Below are positions 45,327 to 54,286 of a stretch of DNA of 64,000 nucleotides, in pieces (position 1 is the first letter of the stretch; every line of letters starts with the position of its first letter). The notes below the pieces were generated by a model. That model had not been told where the DNA came from. It made no database searches and saw only the letters and a list, made by a program, of their open reading frames with translations. Source of the DNA: Brevundimonas diminuta 3F5N (GTDB lineage Bacteria > Pseudomonadota > Alphaproteobacteria > Caulobacterales > Caulobacteraceae); contig NZ_FUIE01000010.1 in assembly GCF_900163625.1 (NCBI RefSeq), forward strand, positions 1 to 64,000. Reading direction: 5' to 3'. The position numbers were made by a program, and so were the translations under genes.

Positions 45327-45758
45327 TTAGCGCACGCCTACCATGACGATCTCGACGCTGTTCGGCGCGCCGCGCGTCAGTACCGAATGGCGCGTGTCCG
45401 TGGTGAAGCGCAGGGCGCCGGACGGATCGCGGATTTCGGCTCGGGCGGCGTATTCCATGCGGCTGTCGATCTTGTTGTTCGGCACTGACAGGGTGACGGC
45501 GTAGGGCGGGCCGCGACCGTCCAGGCGTTGAGTGGTCTCGGCGACGACGCGGGCAGGGGCGTCCATGCGGCTGACGTCTTCGACCCGGACGGTCAGAACG
45601 TGGCCCGGCGGCAGCATGATGCGCTCGCGATACAGGGCGCTGACCTGAACTTCAGTCATGTTGTCGGAAGCCTCCGGCAGGGTGGAGCAGGCGGCGGCCA
45701 TCAGGGCCGGGGCCAGAACGAGGGGAGCGAGGAGCAGGCGCATCAGCGTATCCTTCAT
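45327..45758 (-). CDS. YbaY-family lipoprotein
   Basis: This 143-residue lipoprotein belongs to the YbaY/YscW family. A signal peptide ends in the lipobox LMAAAC. The mature domain shows SALYRERIMLPPGHVLTVRV, QRLDGRGPPYAVTLSVP and YAARAEIRDPSGALRF, the typical beta-sandwich pattern. It is likely anchored in the outer membrane; its role is unknown. It is first in the operon with the RHH and SIMPL genes. Confidence 0.85.
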   Translation of the reverse strand: MKDTLMRLLLAPLVLAPALMAAACSTLPEASDNMTEVQVSALYRERIMLPPGHVLTVRVEDVSRMDAPARVVAETTQRLDGRGPPYAVTLSVPNNKIDSRMEYAARAEIRDPSGALRFTTDTRHSVLTRGAPNSVEIVMVGVR

Positions 45759-45874
45759 GAGCGGCTAGCTTAGCAGAACGCGCCAACGTCACATAAGGCT
45801 GCAACAGTTGAGAGACGCCGGGCATAAAGCGGTGCTATCGAAAGTTCCTGTTTCGTTTCGACCGAGTCGCCGGC

Positions 45875-46819
45875 GTGTCACAGTCTGAATCTCCTCACTC
45901 CGAAACCGCGTCGTCACGGTTTTCGTCGCCTGCCATGCTGGCCTTCGGCGGGGTCGGAATCTGCGCCCTGATCTGGGGCACGACCTGGTACGCCATCACC
46001 TTCCAGCTCGGCGCCGTCGATCCGGTGATTTCTGTGGTGATGCGGTTCGGCATCGCCTCGGCCCTGCTGGCGCTGATCGTCAAGGCGACAGGCGGGCGGC
46101 TGGCCCTGACGCGCAGCCAGCATCTGGCGGCGCTGGGGCAAGGGCTGTTCTCCTTCGCCGTCAGCTACGCCTTCGTCTATGCCTCGGAGGAAAAGATCGC
46201 CTCGGCCGTTGTGGCGGTGATCTTCGCCGCCCTGGCCTTCCTGAACCTGATCCTGTTCCGCGTCGCCTCGGGTCAGAAAGCCGCCGGCGCCGCCTGGCTG
46301 GGCGCAGGGCTGGGCGTGGTCGGGGTCGGCGTCCTGTCTGCGGGCGAGGTGATGGGCGCAGGCCTGGGCGCCCATGCGGTCGCGGGCGTCAGCTTCGCCG
46401 TGATCGCCGTCGTCGCCTCGGCCTTCGGCAACTGGTTCGCCTGGCGCGGACAGCAGGCCGGCTCGCAGGTGCTGCCGTCGACCGCCTGGGCCATGGCCTA
46501 CGGCACGGGGACGCTGACACTGTACGCCTTGATCACGGGCGTGTCCTGGTCGGTGGCGTGGAGCCCGGCCTATGTCATTTCCTTGCTGTATCTGGCGGTG
46601 TTCGGCTCGGTCATCGCCTTCGGCCTGTATTTCACCATCGCCCGCGCGAGGGGATATGCGACCGCCAGCTATATCTCGGCCCTGACGCCGCCGATCGCCA
46701 TGCTGGTGTCTGTGATGTTCGAGGGCGCGCGCTTCGGCGTCCTGGCCCTGGCCGGCCTGGCCCTGGTGCTGGCCGGGCAGTTGTTCCTGATCCGCGCGCC
46801 GAAACGCTCGGCCGCCTGA
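45875..46819 (+). CDS. EamA/DMT-family transporter
   Basis: This inner-membrane exporter has 314 residues and ten helices in two EamA repeats. IWGTTWYAITFQLGAVDPV marks the first repeat and AFGNWFAWRGQQAG leads into the second. The ending AGQLFLIRAPKRSAA is typical. GTG 45875 is the likely start. Substrate is unknown; amino acids or metabolites are usual for the family. The stop codon abuts that of the convergent sulfurtransferase gene. Confidence 0.87.
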   Translation: MSQSESPHSETASSRFSSPAMLAFGGVGICALIWGTTWYAITFQLGAVDPVISVVMRFGIASALLALIVKATGGRLALTRSQHLAALGQGLFSFAVSYAFVYASEEKIASAVVAVIFAALAFLNLILFRVASGQKAAGAAWLGAGLGVVGVGVLSAGEVMGAGLGAHAVAGVSFAVIAVVASAFGNWFAWRGQQAGSQVLPSTAWAMAYGTGTLTLYALITGVSWSVAWSPAYVISLLYLAVFGSVIAFGLYFTIARARGYATASYISALTPPIAMLVSVMFEGARFGVLALAGLALVLAGQLFLIRAPKRSAA

Positions 46820-47662
46820 TCAGGCGGCGCCGGTCACGACCGGCGTATCGGCCCGCGCGCCCCATTCGGCCCATGAACCGTCATAGAGCCGAGACGGCCG
46901 CCCCAGAACGGCCAGACCAAGGGTCAGGATCGCCGCCGTCACGCCCGAACCGCAACTGGTGATAACGGGCTGGTCCAGATCCACGCCCGCCGCGTGGAAG
47001 GCCTCTTCCAGCGCCGCGCCCTGCTTCAGCGTCCCATCCGCGTTCAGCAGGTTGGGGAAGGGAAGGTTGAGCGCGCCCGGCATGTGGCCGGAGCGCAGGC
47101 CGGCGCGCGGTTCGGGCGCTTCTCCGCGAAAACGCGCAGCGGCGCGCGCGTCGAGGATCTGCGAGCTCCCGCTCAGGGCGGCCCGCACCTGATCCAGGTC
47201 CGCAGTCGCTGCGACGTCGGGACGGGGCAGGAAGCAGACAGGTGCAAGCGCCGTGGAGGGGGTCTGAACCAGGTGACGCCCTTCGGAACGCCATTTGGGC
47301 AGCCCTCCATCGAGGACCTGGACCTGATGCGCGCCCATTGTCCGCAGCATCCACCACACCCTTGGTGCAGAACGGATTCCTACGGTGTCGTAGACCACGA
47401 TGTGGTTGGTCTCGCTCAGTCCCAAGGCGGCCATTCGGGCGGCGAACGCCTCGGCAGAGGGCATCATGTGGGGAAGATGAGAGTTCTGCTCAGAACTGGC
47501 TTCCAGATCGAAGAAGACTGCTCCCGGCAGGCGCTGGGCTTCGAAATCAGGCCGTCCGTCCCGTCCGTCGAGATGCCAACTGCCGTCCACGATGCGCAGC
47601 TTCGGATCCTCGAGCCGGGATTCGAGGTCAGCAGTAGAGATCAGCGGGGGATAAGCGGTCAT
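46820..47662 (-). CDS. sseA: 3-mercaptopyruvate sulfurtransferase
   Basis: This two-rhodanese-domain enzyme has 280 residues and transfers sulfur from 3-mercaptopyruvate to thiols or cyanide. The N-terminal domain is inactive (RIVDGSWHLDG, GAVFFDLEAS). The C-terminal domain carries the active loop CGSGVTA with Cys237, the loop form that marks mercaptopyruvate rather than thiosulfate enzymes. The segment VYDTVGIRSAPRVWWML is also typical. It probably acts in the cytoplasm in cysteine catabolism. Confidence 0.9.
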   Translation of the reverse strand: MTAYPPLISTADLESRLEDPKLRIVDGSWHLDGRDGRPDFEAQRLPGAVFFDLEASSEQNSHLPHMMPSAEAFAARMAALGLSETNHIVVYDTVGIRSAPRVWWMLRTMGAHQVQVLDGGLPKWRSEGRHLVQTPSTALAPVCFLPRPDVAATADLDQVRAALSGSSQILDARAAARFRGEAPEPRAGLRSGHMPGALNLPFPNLLNADGTLKQGAALEEAFHAAGVDLDQPVITSCGSGVTAAILTLGLAVLGRPSRLYDGSWAEWGARADTPVVTGAA

Positions 47663-47827
47663 ATGATCATGCTACCACAATGCGCGAATATCAGGGCCTG
47701 TAGCCCCTGTGGTCAGGCGCTGAGTCGCCTTGTAGGTTGCGAAGCCGAGGGTTCGACGCCACCTGTCCGACTCAAAGTCGCGGCATAGGCTCGCGAACCG
47801 CCGTTGAAACAAGTCGAAAGCGCCGCC

Positions 47828-48706
47828 GTGACCTCTCCGAACGCCGTCATCACCCTGTCCGAAGGCCTCAAGACCCCCGTCGTCATCGGCGGCGGCGCCC
47901 GCATCGTCTTCATCGCTGGCCCGTGTCAGATGGAAAGCCGCCAGCATGCGCTGGAGACGGCCCATCAACTGAAGGAGATCGGCGAGCGGCTGAACCTCGG
48001 CATCATCTACAAGACCAGCTTCGACAAGGCGAACCGCACCAGCGCCAGCGCCGCGCGCGGCATCGGCCTGAAGGACGCCCTGCCGATCTTTGCTGAAATC
48101 CGTGAAGTCACCGGCCTGCCGACCCTGACCGACGTCCACTCCGAGGCCCAGTGCGGCCCGGTCGGCGAGGTCGTGGACGTGCTGCAGATCCCGGCCTTCC
48201 TGTCGCGCCAGACCGACTTGCTGCTGGCCGCCGCCGCCACGGGCAAGGCGATAAACATCAAGAAGGGTCAGTTCTTGGCTCCCTGGGACATGAGGAACGT
48301 CATCGCCAAGGTCACGGGCGCGGGCAATCCTAACGTCATGGCCTGCGAACGGGGCGCCAGCTTTGGCTACAACACCCTGGTCAGCGACATGCGCGCCCTG
48401 CCGGTGCTGCGCGAGATCGGCTGCCCGGTCGTGTTCGACGCGACCCACAGCGTCCAGCAGCCGGGCGGGCAGGGCACGTCCTCGGGCGGCCAGCGCGAGT
48501 TTGTGCCTGTGCTGGCCCGCGCGGCTGTCTCGGTCGGCGTCGACGCCGTCTTCATGGAGACGCACGAAGATCCGGACAACGCCCCGTCGGACGGCCCGAA
48601 CATGGTGCCGCTGAGCCAGTTCGAAGCCCTGGCCGCCGAACTGATCGCCTTCGACGACCTGGCCATCAAGCTCGGCCACAAGGGGCCGATGGCGAAGACG
48701 GCGTGA
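47828..48706 (+). CDS. kdsA: 3-deoxy-8-phosphooctulonate synthase
   Basis: KdsA condenses arabinose-5-phosphate and phosphoenolpyruvate to Kdo-8-phosphate for lipid A-core synthesis. The 292-residue product shows [44 protein letters not shown] and [11 protein letters not shown]. The [12 protein letters not shown] cysteine and the Asp-Ala ending of the core are kept. GTG 47828 is chosen; TTG 47804 is an alternative. It starts an LPS-core operon with hldE, hldD and a DUF3089 gene. Confidence 0.92.
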   Translation: MTSPNAVITLSEGLKTPVVIGGGARIVFIAGPCQMESRQHALETAHQLKEIGERLNLGIIYKTSFDKANRTSASAARGIGLKDALPIFAEIREVTGLPTLTDVHSEAQCGPVGEVVDVLQIPAFLSRQTDLLLAAAATGKAINIKKGQFLAPWDMRNVIAKVTGAGNPNVMACERGASFGYNTLVSDMRALPVLREIGCPVVFDATHSVQQPGGQGTSSGGQREFVPVLARAAVSVGVDAVFMETHEDPDNAPSDGPNMVPLSQFEALAAELIAFDDLAIKLGHKGPMAKTA

Positions 48707-48724
48707 ATCCGCTAGTTCGGCGTT

Positions 48725-50185
48725 ATGGCTGAACGTTCTCTTGATCTCGGCGCCCTGCAGTCCCTGCTGGAGCGCGTGCGCGACCTGAAGGTCGCCTGCG
48801 TCGGCGATCTGATGCTGGATCGCTATGTCTATGGCGAGGTCAGTCGCATCTCGCCCGAGGCGCCGATCCCCGTCCTGCGCGCGCGCCGCACCGTGGCCAT
48901 GCCCGGCGGCGTGGGCAACGTCGCCCGCAACGTCGCGGCCCTGGGCGGTCAGGCCCGTCTGGGCGCCGTGGCGGGCGATGATGCGGCGGGCGCCGAACTG
49001 GCCGAGCTGATCGTCGCCGAGGATCGGATCGAGGACGCCCTAATCCGTCCCGAAGGCGCCGCCACCATCGTCAAGACGCGCTTCGTCGCCGCCGGCCAGC
49101 AACTGCTGCGTCTGGACGACGAGGCCGCATTCCATTCCGGCTATGCGGACAAGGCGGTGTTTCAGGGCGCGGGCGCCATCCTGCTGTCCGACTACGCCAA
49201 GGGCGTGGTGGACGACGGCGCCATCCAGGCGGCGCTGTGGGCCGGGGCCGAATACGGCGCGCCGGTCATCGTCGACCCCAAGGGCCGCGACTTCGCTCGT
49301 TATGGCGCGGTCGACGTCATCAAGCCGAACGCCAGCGAACTGGCGGGCGCCACCGGCCTGCCGACCGAGACCGACGAACAGGTCGAGGCAGCGCTGGCCG
49401 CCCTGTTGTCCGCCACCACGGCCAAGGCCGTCATCGTTACTCGCGCGGGCAAGGGCATGACGCTGGCGAAACGGGGCGGCGGCGTCACCCACTTCCCCGG
49501 CCGGGCGCGCGAGGTGTTCGACGTCTCGGGCGCGGGCGACACCTGCCTCGCCGCGCTGGGCCTCGCTCTGGGCGCGGGCGCGACGCTGGAACAGGCGGTG
49601 CAGTTCGCCATCCTGGCGTCCGGCGTGGTCGTGGGCAAGAGCGGCACCGCCGTCGTCACGCCCGCCGAACTGATCGAGGCCGAGATGAGCCAGCACGCGG
49701 CCCTGGCCCAGTCCAAGGTCACGCCGCTGGACGAACTGGCCGATCAGGTCGAGGCGTGGAAGCGTCAGGGCCTGAAGGTCGGCTTCACCAACGGCTGCTT
49801 CGACATCCTGCACCGCGGTCATGTCGCCTATCTGGCCCAGGCGCGCGGTTGGTGCGACCGGCTGGTGGTGGCGCTGAACACCGACGCCTCAGTGCGGCGC
49901 CTGAAGGGCGAAGGCCGCCCGGTCAATGATCTGGACAGCCGCGCCGCCGTCATCGGCGGTCTGGCCAGCGTGGATCGTGTGACGGCCTTCGACGACCCGA
50001 CGCCCATCGCCCTGATCGAGCGGCTGAAGCCCGACGTGCTGATCAAGGGCTCGGACTACACCAAGGACAAGGTCGTCGGCGCCGCCGAGGTCGAAAGCTG
50101 GGGCGGTGAAGTCCGTCTGGCCGACTTCGCCAACGGCTATTCCACGACGAAAACCATCGAGAAGATGACTGGAGACAAAGCATGA
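48725..50185 (+). CDS. hldE: Bifunctional heptose 7-phosphate kinase/adenylyltransferase
   Basis: HldE makes ADP-glycero-manno-heptose for the LPS core. The N-terminal ribokinase-like kinase (about 1-320) has VGDLMLDRYVYGEVSRISPE and the catalytic DVSGAGDTCLA. The C-terminal nucleotidyltransferase (about 345-486) has GFTNGCFDILHRGHVAYL, including the HxGH motif, and LIKGSDYTKDKVVGA. Length (486) and domain order are standard. It overlaps hldD by ATGA. Confidence 0.95.
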   Translation: MAERSLDLGALQSLLERVRDLKVACVGDLMLDRYVYGEVSRISPEAPIPVLRARRTVAMPGGVGNVARNVAALGGQARLGAVAGDDAAGAELAELIVAEDRIEDALIRPEGAATIVKTRFVAAGQQLLRLDDEAAFHSGYADKAVFQGAGAILLSDYAKGVVDDGAIQAALWAGAEYGAPVIVDPKGRDFARYGAVDVIKPNASELAGATGLPTETDEQVEAALAALLSATTAKAVIVTRAGKGMTLAKRGGGVTHFPGRAREVFDVSGAGDTCLAALGLALGAGATLEQAVQFAILASGVVVGKSGTAVVTPAELIEAEMSQHAALAQSKVTPLDELADQVEAWKRQGLKVGFTNGCFDILHRGHVAYLAQARGWCDRLVVALNTDASVRRLKGEGRPVNDLDSRAAVIGGLASVDRVTAFDDPTPIALIERLKPDVLIKGSDYTKDKVVGAAEVESWGGEVRLADFANGYSTTKTIEKMTGDKA

Positions 50186-51183
50186 CCCCGCGAATGATCG
50201 TCGTCACGGGCGGCGCGGGCTTCATCGGCTCCAACATCGTCGCCCGCCTGTGCGAGAGCGGCGCCTGGGACGTGGTCGTCTGCGACCGGCTGGAGACGGC
50301 CGACCTCGCCAAGTGGAAAAACATCGCCAAACACCCCATCGCTGACCTGTGGGCGCCCGAAGAACTTTTCGATCAGCTGGAACGCCACGCCGATCGCATC
50401 GAGACGGTGATCCACATGGGCGCCATCTCCTCGACGACTGAGCCGGACGCCGACCTGATCCTGCGCACCAACTTCAGCCTGTCGCGCGACATCTGGGACT
50501 GGTGCGCGGTGCGCAATGTGCGGATGATCTACGCCTCCTCGGCCGCCACCTATGGCGACGGCGAGGCCGGGTTCGAGGATCGCGACGATCCTGAGAGCCT
50601 GAATGCATTGCGTCCGCTAAACGCCTATGGCTTCTCAAAATATCTGTTCGACCAGTATGCCGTGCGCCAGGCTGATCGTGACGAGGCGCCGCCTCAGTGG
50701 GCTGGGCTGAAGTTCTTCAACGTCTATGGCCCGAACGAGGGCCACAAGGGCGGCATGAAGTCGGTCGTCGCCCAGATCTGGCCCAAGGTGCAGGCAGGCG
50801 AGACGGTCAGCCTGTTCCGCTCGCACAACCCGAACTATCCCGACGGCGGCCAGTTGCGCGACTTCGTCTTCGTCGACGACGTGGTGAACATCATCCTGTG
50901 GTTGCTGGAGCGCGAGGATATCTCGGGCGTGTTCAACGCGGGATCGGGCCAGGCGCGTTCCTTCGCCGACCTGGCGCGCGCCACCTTCGCGGCGGCGGGC
51001 AAGGAGCCGTCCATCGCCTATATCAACATGCCTGAGGCGATCCGCGACCGCTATCAGTACTTCACCGAGGCCAGCATGGATCGCATCCGCGCGCTCGGCT
51101 ACGGCGGTCAATCGACGCCGCTGGAAGAAGGCGTGCGCCGCTACGTCCAGGACTTCCTGGCCCAGTCGGACCCGTACCGCTGA
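50182..51183 (+). CDS. hldD: ADP-L-glycero-D-manno-heptose 6-epimerase
   Basis: This is an extended SDR enzyme of 333 residues that finishes ADP-heptose synthesis. The NADP-binding motif is VTGGAGFIGSNIV (8-20) and the catalytic pair is Tyr149 and Lys153 in NAYGFSKYLFDQ. KFFNVYGPNEGHKG and DFVFVDDVV are HldD hallmarks. Translation is coupled to hldE before it and to the DUF3089 gene after it (TGATG). Confidence 0.95.
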   Translation: MTPRMIVVTGGAGFIGSNIVARLCESGAWDVVVCDRLETADLAKWKNIAKHPIADLWAPEELFDQLERHADRIETVIHMGAISSTTEPDADLILRTNFSLSRDIWDWCAVRNVRMIYASSAATYGDGEAGFEDRDDPESLNALRPLNAYGFSKYLFDQYAVRQADRDEAPPQWAGLKFFNVYGPNEGHKGGMKSVVAQIWPKVQAGETVSLFRSHNPNYPDGGQLRDFVFVDDVVNIILWLLEREDISGVFNAGSGQARSFADLARATFAAAGKEPSIAYINMPEAIRDRYQYFTEASMDRIRALGYGGQSTPLEEGVRRYVQDFLAQSDPYR

Positions 51184-52292
51184 TGCGGCCGCAGCTGACC
51201 TTTCGCCAGTGGGTCGGCTACACGGGCTTTGCGCTCGTTCTTGTGCTGACGGCGGCGGTCGCCGTCTGGCGCGGGGACATCCTGCGCGCTGGCCTGGACC
51301 CGCAGATCCCGTTCCAAACCTACAAGCCCCCGGCGGCGCCCGACTACGGGGCCCAGAGCGCCTGGGCGCTGCTGAACGCCCGCGCGCCGGGCGCTGGGCC
51401 GGCCCATGTCTTCTTCGTCCACTCCACCACCTATGACGGCGGCAGCGACTGGAACGGGGCCATTGACGACCGCCGGGCCTTGACCAAGCTGCGGACCGTC
51501 GTCCTGCCCAACTACGCCGGGCCGTTCGCCTCGGCCGGCGACGTCAGCGCGCCCTTGTATCGCCAGGCCAGCCTCTACAGCCGCCTGACGCTGCGCGAGG
51601 ACGCGCGAGAGGCGCGGGCCTTCGCCTATGGCGACATCGAGACCGCCTTTGATCATTGGCTGGCGCAGCGTCCAGACGGCCCGATCGTCCTGGTCGGCGT
51701 GGAGCAGGGCGCTGATCTGGTCGACCGCCTGCTGCATGACCGCGTGGCCAGGGACGCTTCGCTCAAGGCGCGTCTGGTCGCCGCCTATCTGGTCGAAGGC
51801 GTGACGCCGGTCAGCCGCTTCACCCACACGCCCCTGTGCCGCGCGGACGATGAAGTCGGCTGCGCCCTGTCCTGGCGGGCGGTCGAGGAGAATGGCGAGG
51901 GCGAGGCCAAGCGCGTCATCCGCCGCGCCCTGACCTGGGACAATCGCGGGGCTCTGATAGAGGCGGAGGGCGCGCCTATCGCCTGCGTCAACCCGGTGAC
52001 GGGATCGGTCGCTGCACCCGTGTCCGAAGCGCGCGAGAGCCGAGGCGCCACCAACGCCACCAATCTGGAATGGGGCGCGCGACCCGCGCTTCAGCGTCGC
52101 CTGGTCGCGGCCGAGTGCCGCGAAGGCATCCTGTGGCGCTCGCGCCTGAGTTCGGAGTCCTTCCGGACGCCGGTGTCCTGGGCCGATCAGCGCCGGATTC
52201 CCGCCTACAACCTCTTCTACGCCGACATTGAGGCGGACGTTCTGCGCCGCCTCAAGGCCTGGGAAGAGGCGCGGCCGGCCGCAGCCGCCTGA
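51183..52292 (+). CDS. DUF3089 alpha/beta-hydrolase-like membrane protein
   Basis: This 369-residue protein belongs to DUF3089. An N-terminal membrane helix (TGFALVLVLTAAVAVW) is followed by a domain with an alpha/beta-hydrolase look: VFFVHSTTYDGGSDWN, LPNYAGPFASAGD and IVLVGVEQGADLVDRLL. The nucleophile-elbow serine of typical hydrolases is replaced by Glu-Gln (GVEQGA), so catalysis is doubtful. Coupling to hldD suggests an envelope role, but none is known. Confidence 0.8.
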   Translation: MRPQLTFRQWVGYTGFALVLVLTAAVAVWRGDILRAGLDPQIPFQTYKPPAAPDYGAQSAWALLNARAPGAGPAHVFFVHSTTYDGGSDWNGAIDDRRALTKLRTVVLPNYAGPFASAGDVSAPLYRQASLYSRLTLREDAREARAFAYGDIETAFDHWLAQRPDGPIVLVGVEQGADLVDRLLHDRVARDASLKARLVAAYLVEGVTPVSRFTHTPLCRADDEVGCALSWRAVEENGEGEAKRVIRRALTWDNRGALIEAEGAPIACVNPVTGSVAAPVSEARESRGATNATNLEWGARPALQRRLVAAECREGILWRSRLSSESFRTPVSWADQRRIPAYNLFYADIEADVLRRLKAWEEARPAAAA

Positions 52293-52313
52293 GGGAACAG
52301 CAGGCGGCCGCCG

Positions 52314-52691
52314 TCAGACCATGCTCACGTTCAGCGCGACCATCAGGGCGTCGCGAATGGCGGCGTCGGTGAAAGGCTTCTGCACCGTGGGATTGCCGCG
52401 CCAGTGCTCGGGCAGGCCGCTTTCGCCGTAACCGGTCGAGAAGACGAAGGGGACGCCCCGCGCCTTCAGAGCTTCGGCGATGGGAAACACCTCCTGGCCC
52501 GCCACATTGACGTCCAGCAGGGCGGCGTCGAGATCCGTCTCGCTGGTCACGACGCGCAGGCCATCGCCGACGTTCGATTCCGGGCCGATGACGGTGCATC
52601 CCATGTCGCTGAGAATGGTCTCCAGCAGCATCGCGACCAGGGACTCGTCCTCCACGATCAGCACGCGGCGGCCTGCAAGCACGTCGGTCAT
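52314..52691 (-). CDS. Single-domain response regulator
   Basis: This receiver-only protein has 125 residues. The acidic pocket is VEDES (13-17), the phosphoacceptor is Asp60 in AALLDVNVAG, and the conserved Lys105 is in VQKPF. There is no output domain, so it probably passes phosphate on or binds a partner. Its start codon overlaps the stop of the HWE kinase gene (ATGA), which makes the kinase its likely partner. Confidence 0.88.
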   Translation of the reverse strand: MTDVLAGRRVLIVEDESLVAMLLETILSDMGCTVIGPESNVGDGLRVVTSETDLDAALLDVNVAGQEVFPIAEALKARGVPFVFSTGYGESGLPEHWRGNPTVQKPFTDAAIRDALMVALNVSMV

Positions 52692-54199
52692 AGGGTTTCC
52701 GTTTCCAGGGGCAGGCTGATCTCGGCGCAGAAGCCTTCGGGCGGGTAGGAGAGCTGCACCGTCCCGTGCAGATCGTGGCGCACATTGCGCTCGATCAGGC
52801 GGGTGCCGAAGCCACGCCGTTCCGGCTCGGGGATAGGCTCGCCGCCCGCCTCGCGCCAGGTGATCTCGAGATAGGGCGACTTCTGATCGATCAGGCGCCA
52901 GTCGACCATGACGCGGCCGTCGCCGCTGGCCAGGGCGCCGTATTTGGCGGCGTTGGTGGCCAGTTCGTGGAAAACCATGCCCAGGGACACCGCGCGCGCC
53001 GGCGACAGGGCGACGTGCGGCCCGTTCATCGTCAATCGCCCGATGCCGTGGGCCTGGGTCTCATGCTCCAGCACGGCGCGCAGGTCGGCGCCTTCCCAGT
53101 GGCTGCGGGTCAGCAGGTCGTGGGTATGCGACAGGGCCAGGATGCGCGACTGGAAGGCGGCGGCGAAGGAGCCGGGATCCTGGTGCGTGCGCGCAGTCTG
53201 CATGGCGATCGACTGGACCGTGGCCAGGGTGTTCTTCACCCGGTGGTTCAGCTCGTCGATCATCAGCTTCTGGCGCTCTGCGGCCAGCACCACGTCGGTC
53301 ACGTCATGCCCTTGGACGAAGATGCCGACGATCTGGCCTACATCGTCGCGAATGGGTTGATAGGCGAAGTCGATGTAACGGTGGTCCAGCGGACCATCCT
53401 GCGCGTGTCGCAAGGCGAAGGCGCGCTGGCGGCCATAGACCGGTTCGCCCGTCTCATAGACATCGTTCAGGAAGTCCAGGTGGCCCTGGTCGCTCAGTTC
53501 GGGCAGGGCGTCGCGCACCGGCTGACCCAGAATGTCGCGATGGCTGACCAGGCGATAGCAGGCGTCATTGCAGAACTGGATCATGTGGTCGGGGCCGTTC
53601 AGCACGGCGACAAAGCCCGGCGCATTCATCAGCATGTCGGTGAGCTGCTTGCGTTCGGCCTCGAGGCGCTGGTTGTTGGCCTCGATCTTTACGGCCCGTC
53701 GGAACACTTCGCCGCCCACCATGGCGTCCAGAGCGGACGACTGGCCCGTCTGGCCGATGGTCTTTTGGCGCAGACGCAATAGGTCGGTCACATCGCTGGT
53801 GTGCTGAAGGATGTGGGTGACCTGGCCGTTCTCATTCTTGATCGGTGTATGGGTGCAGCTCCAGAACCGATCATCGAAGACGGGCTCTCCGTCGGGGCCA
53901 GGCGTCAGAACGGGGTAGTGCAGGACCGCCAGATGATCTGGCTCGCCCGTGGCCAGCACCTTTTCGAAGGAAGCGCGGAGGCGACGGCCTTCCTCTTCGC
54001 TGTCGGGGGCGTCGCCCGGCGCGAACATTTCCATGACGTGATGGCCGATCAACGCCTCGCGCTGGCGATGGGTGACGTCGAGGTAGGCCTGGTTCATGCC
54101 GGCGAAGCGCAGGTCGCGATCCAGCAGCATATAGGGATTGGGAGAGGAGTCGAACGCCGCCACCAGATCGATTGTTTTGGCGAGCTTCCGCAAATCCAA
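52688..54199 (-). CDS. PAS-containing HWE-family histidine kinase
   Basis: This cytoplasmic sensor kinase has 503 residues and no membrane helix. Two PAS-like domains (about 13-140 and 180-305) precede the HWE kinase core. The phosphorylated His319 is in ELNHRVKN, and the eponymous HWE tripeptide is at 367-369 (SHWEGADL). The ATPase region shows FHELATNAAKYGAL and RRGFGTRLIE. The start is TTG 54199, with AGAGGGG directly in front and an in-frame stop two codons further upstream. HWE kinases often feed the general stress response or light signalling. Confidence 0.88.
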   Translation of the reverse strand: MDLRKLAKTIDLVAAFDSSPNPYMLLDRDLRFAGMNQAYLDVTHRQREALIGHHVMEMFAPGDAPDSEEEGRRLRASFEKVLATGEPDHLAVLHYPVLTPGPDGEPVFDDRFWSCTHTPIKNENGQVTHILQHTSDVTDLLRLRQKTIGQTGQSSALDAMVGGEVFRRAVKIEANNQRLEAERKQLTDMLMNAPGFVAVLNGPDHMIQFCNDACYRLVSHRDILGQPVRDALPELSDQGHLDFLNDVYETGEPVYGRQRAFALRHAQDGPLDHRYIDFAYQPIRDDVGQIVGIFVQGHDVTDVVLAAERQKLMIDELNHRVKNTLATVQSIAMQTARTHQDPGSFAAAFQSRILALSHTHDLLTRSHWEGADLRAVLEHETQAHGIGRLTMNGPHVALSPARAVSLGMVFHELATNAAKYGALASGDGRVMVDWRLIDQKSPYLEITWREAGGEPIPEPERRGFGTRLIERNVRHDLHGTVQLSYPPEGFCAEISLPLETETL

Positions 54200-54286
54200 C
54201 CCCTCTTACTGCGTCCCTAACGCAGGATGAGCGGAAAGGGTGCCTGTTTCCTGGCCTGAAAATGCAGCAAAAGTAAAGGTTGAGGG

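Noticed and set aside
47690..47790. tRNA-like stretch upstream of kdsA (GTAGC...GGTTCGAC)
   Set aside because: The T-arm stem does not pair and no acceptor stem can be formed, so it is a chance resemblance.
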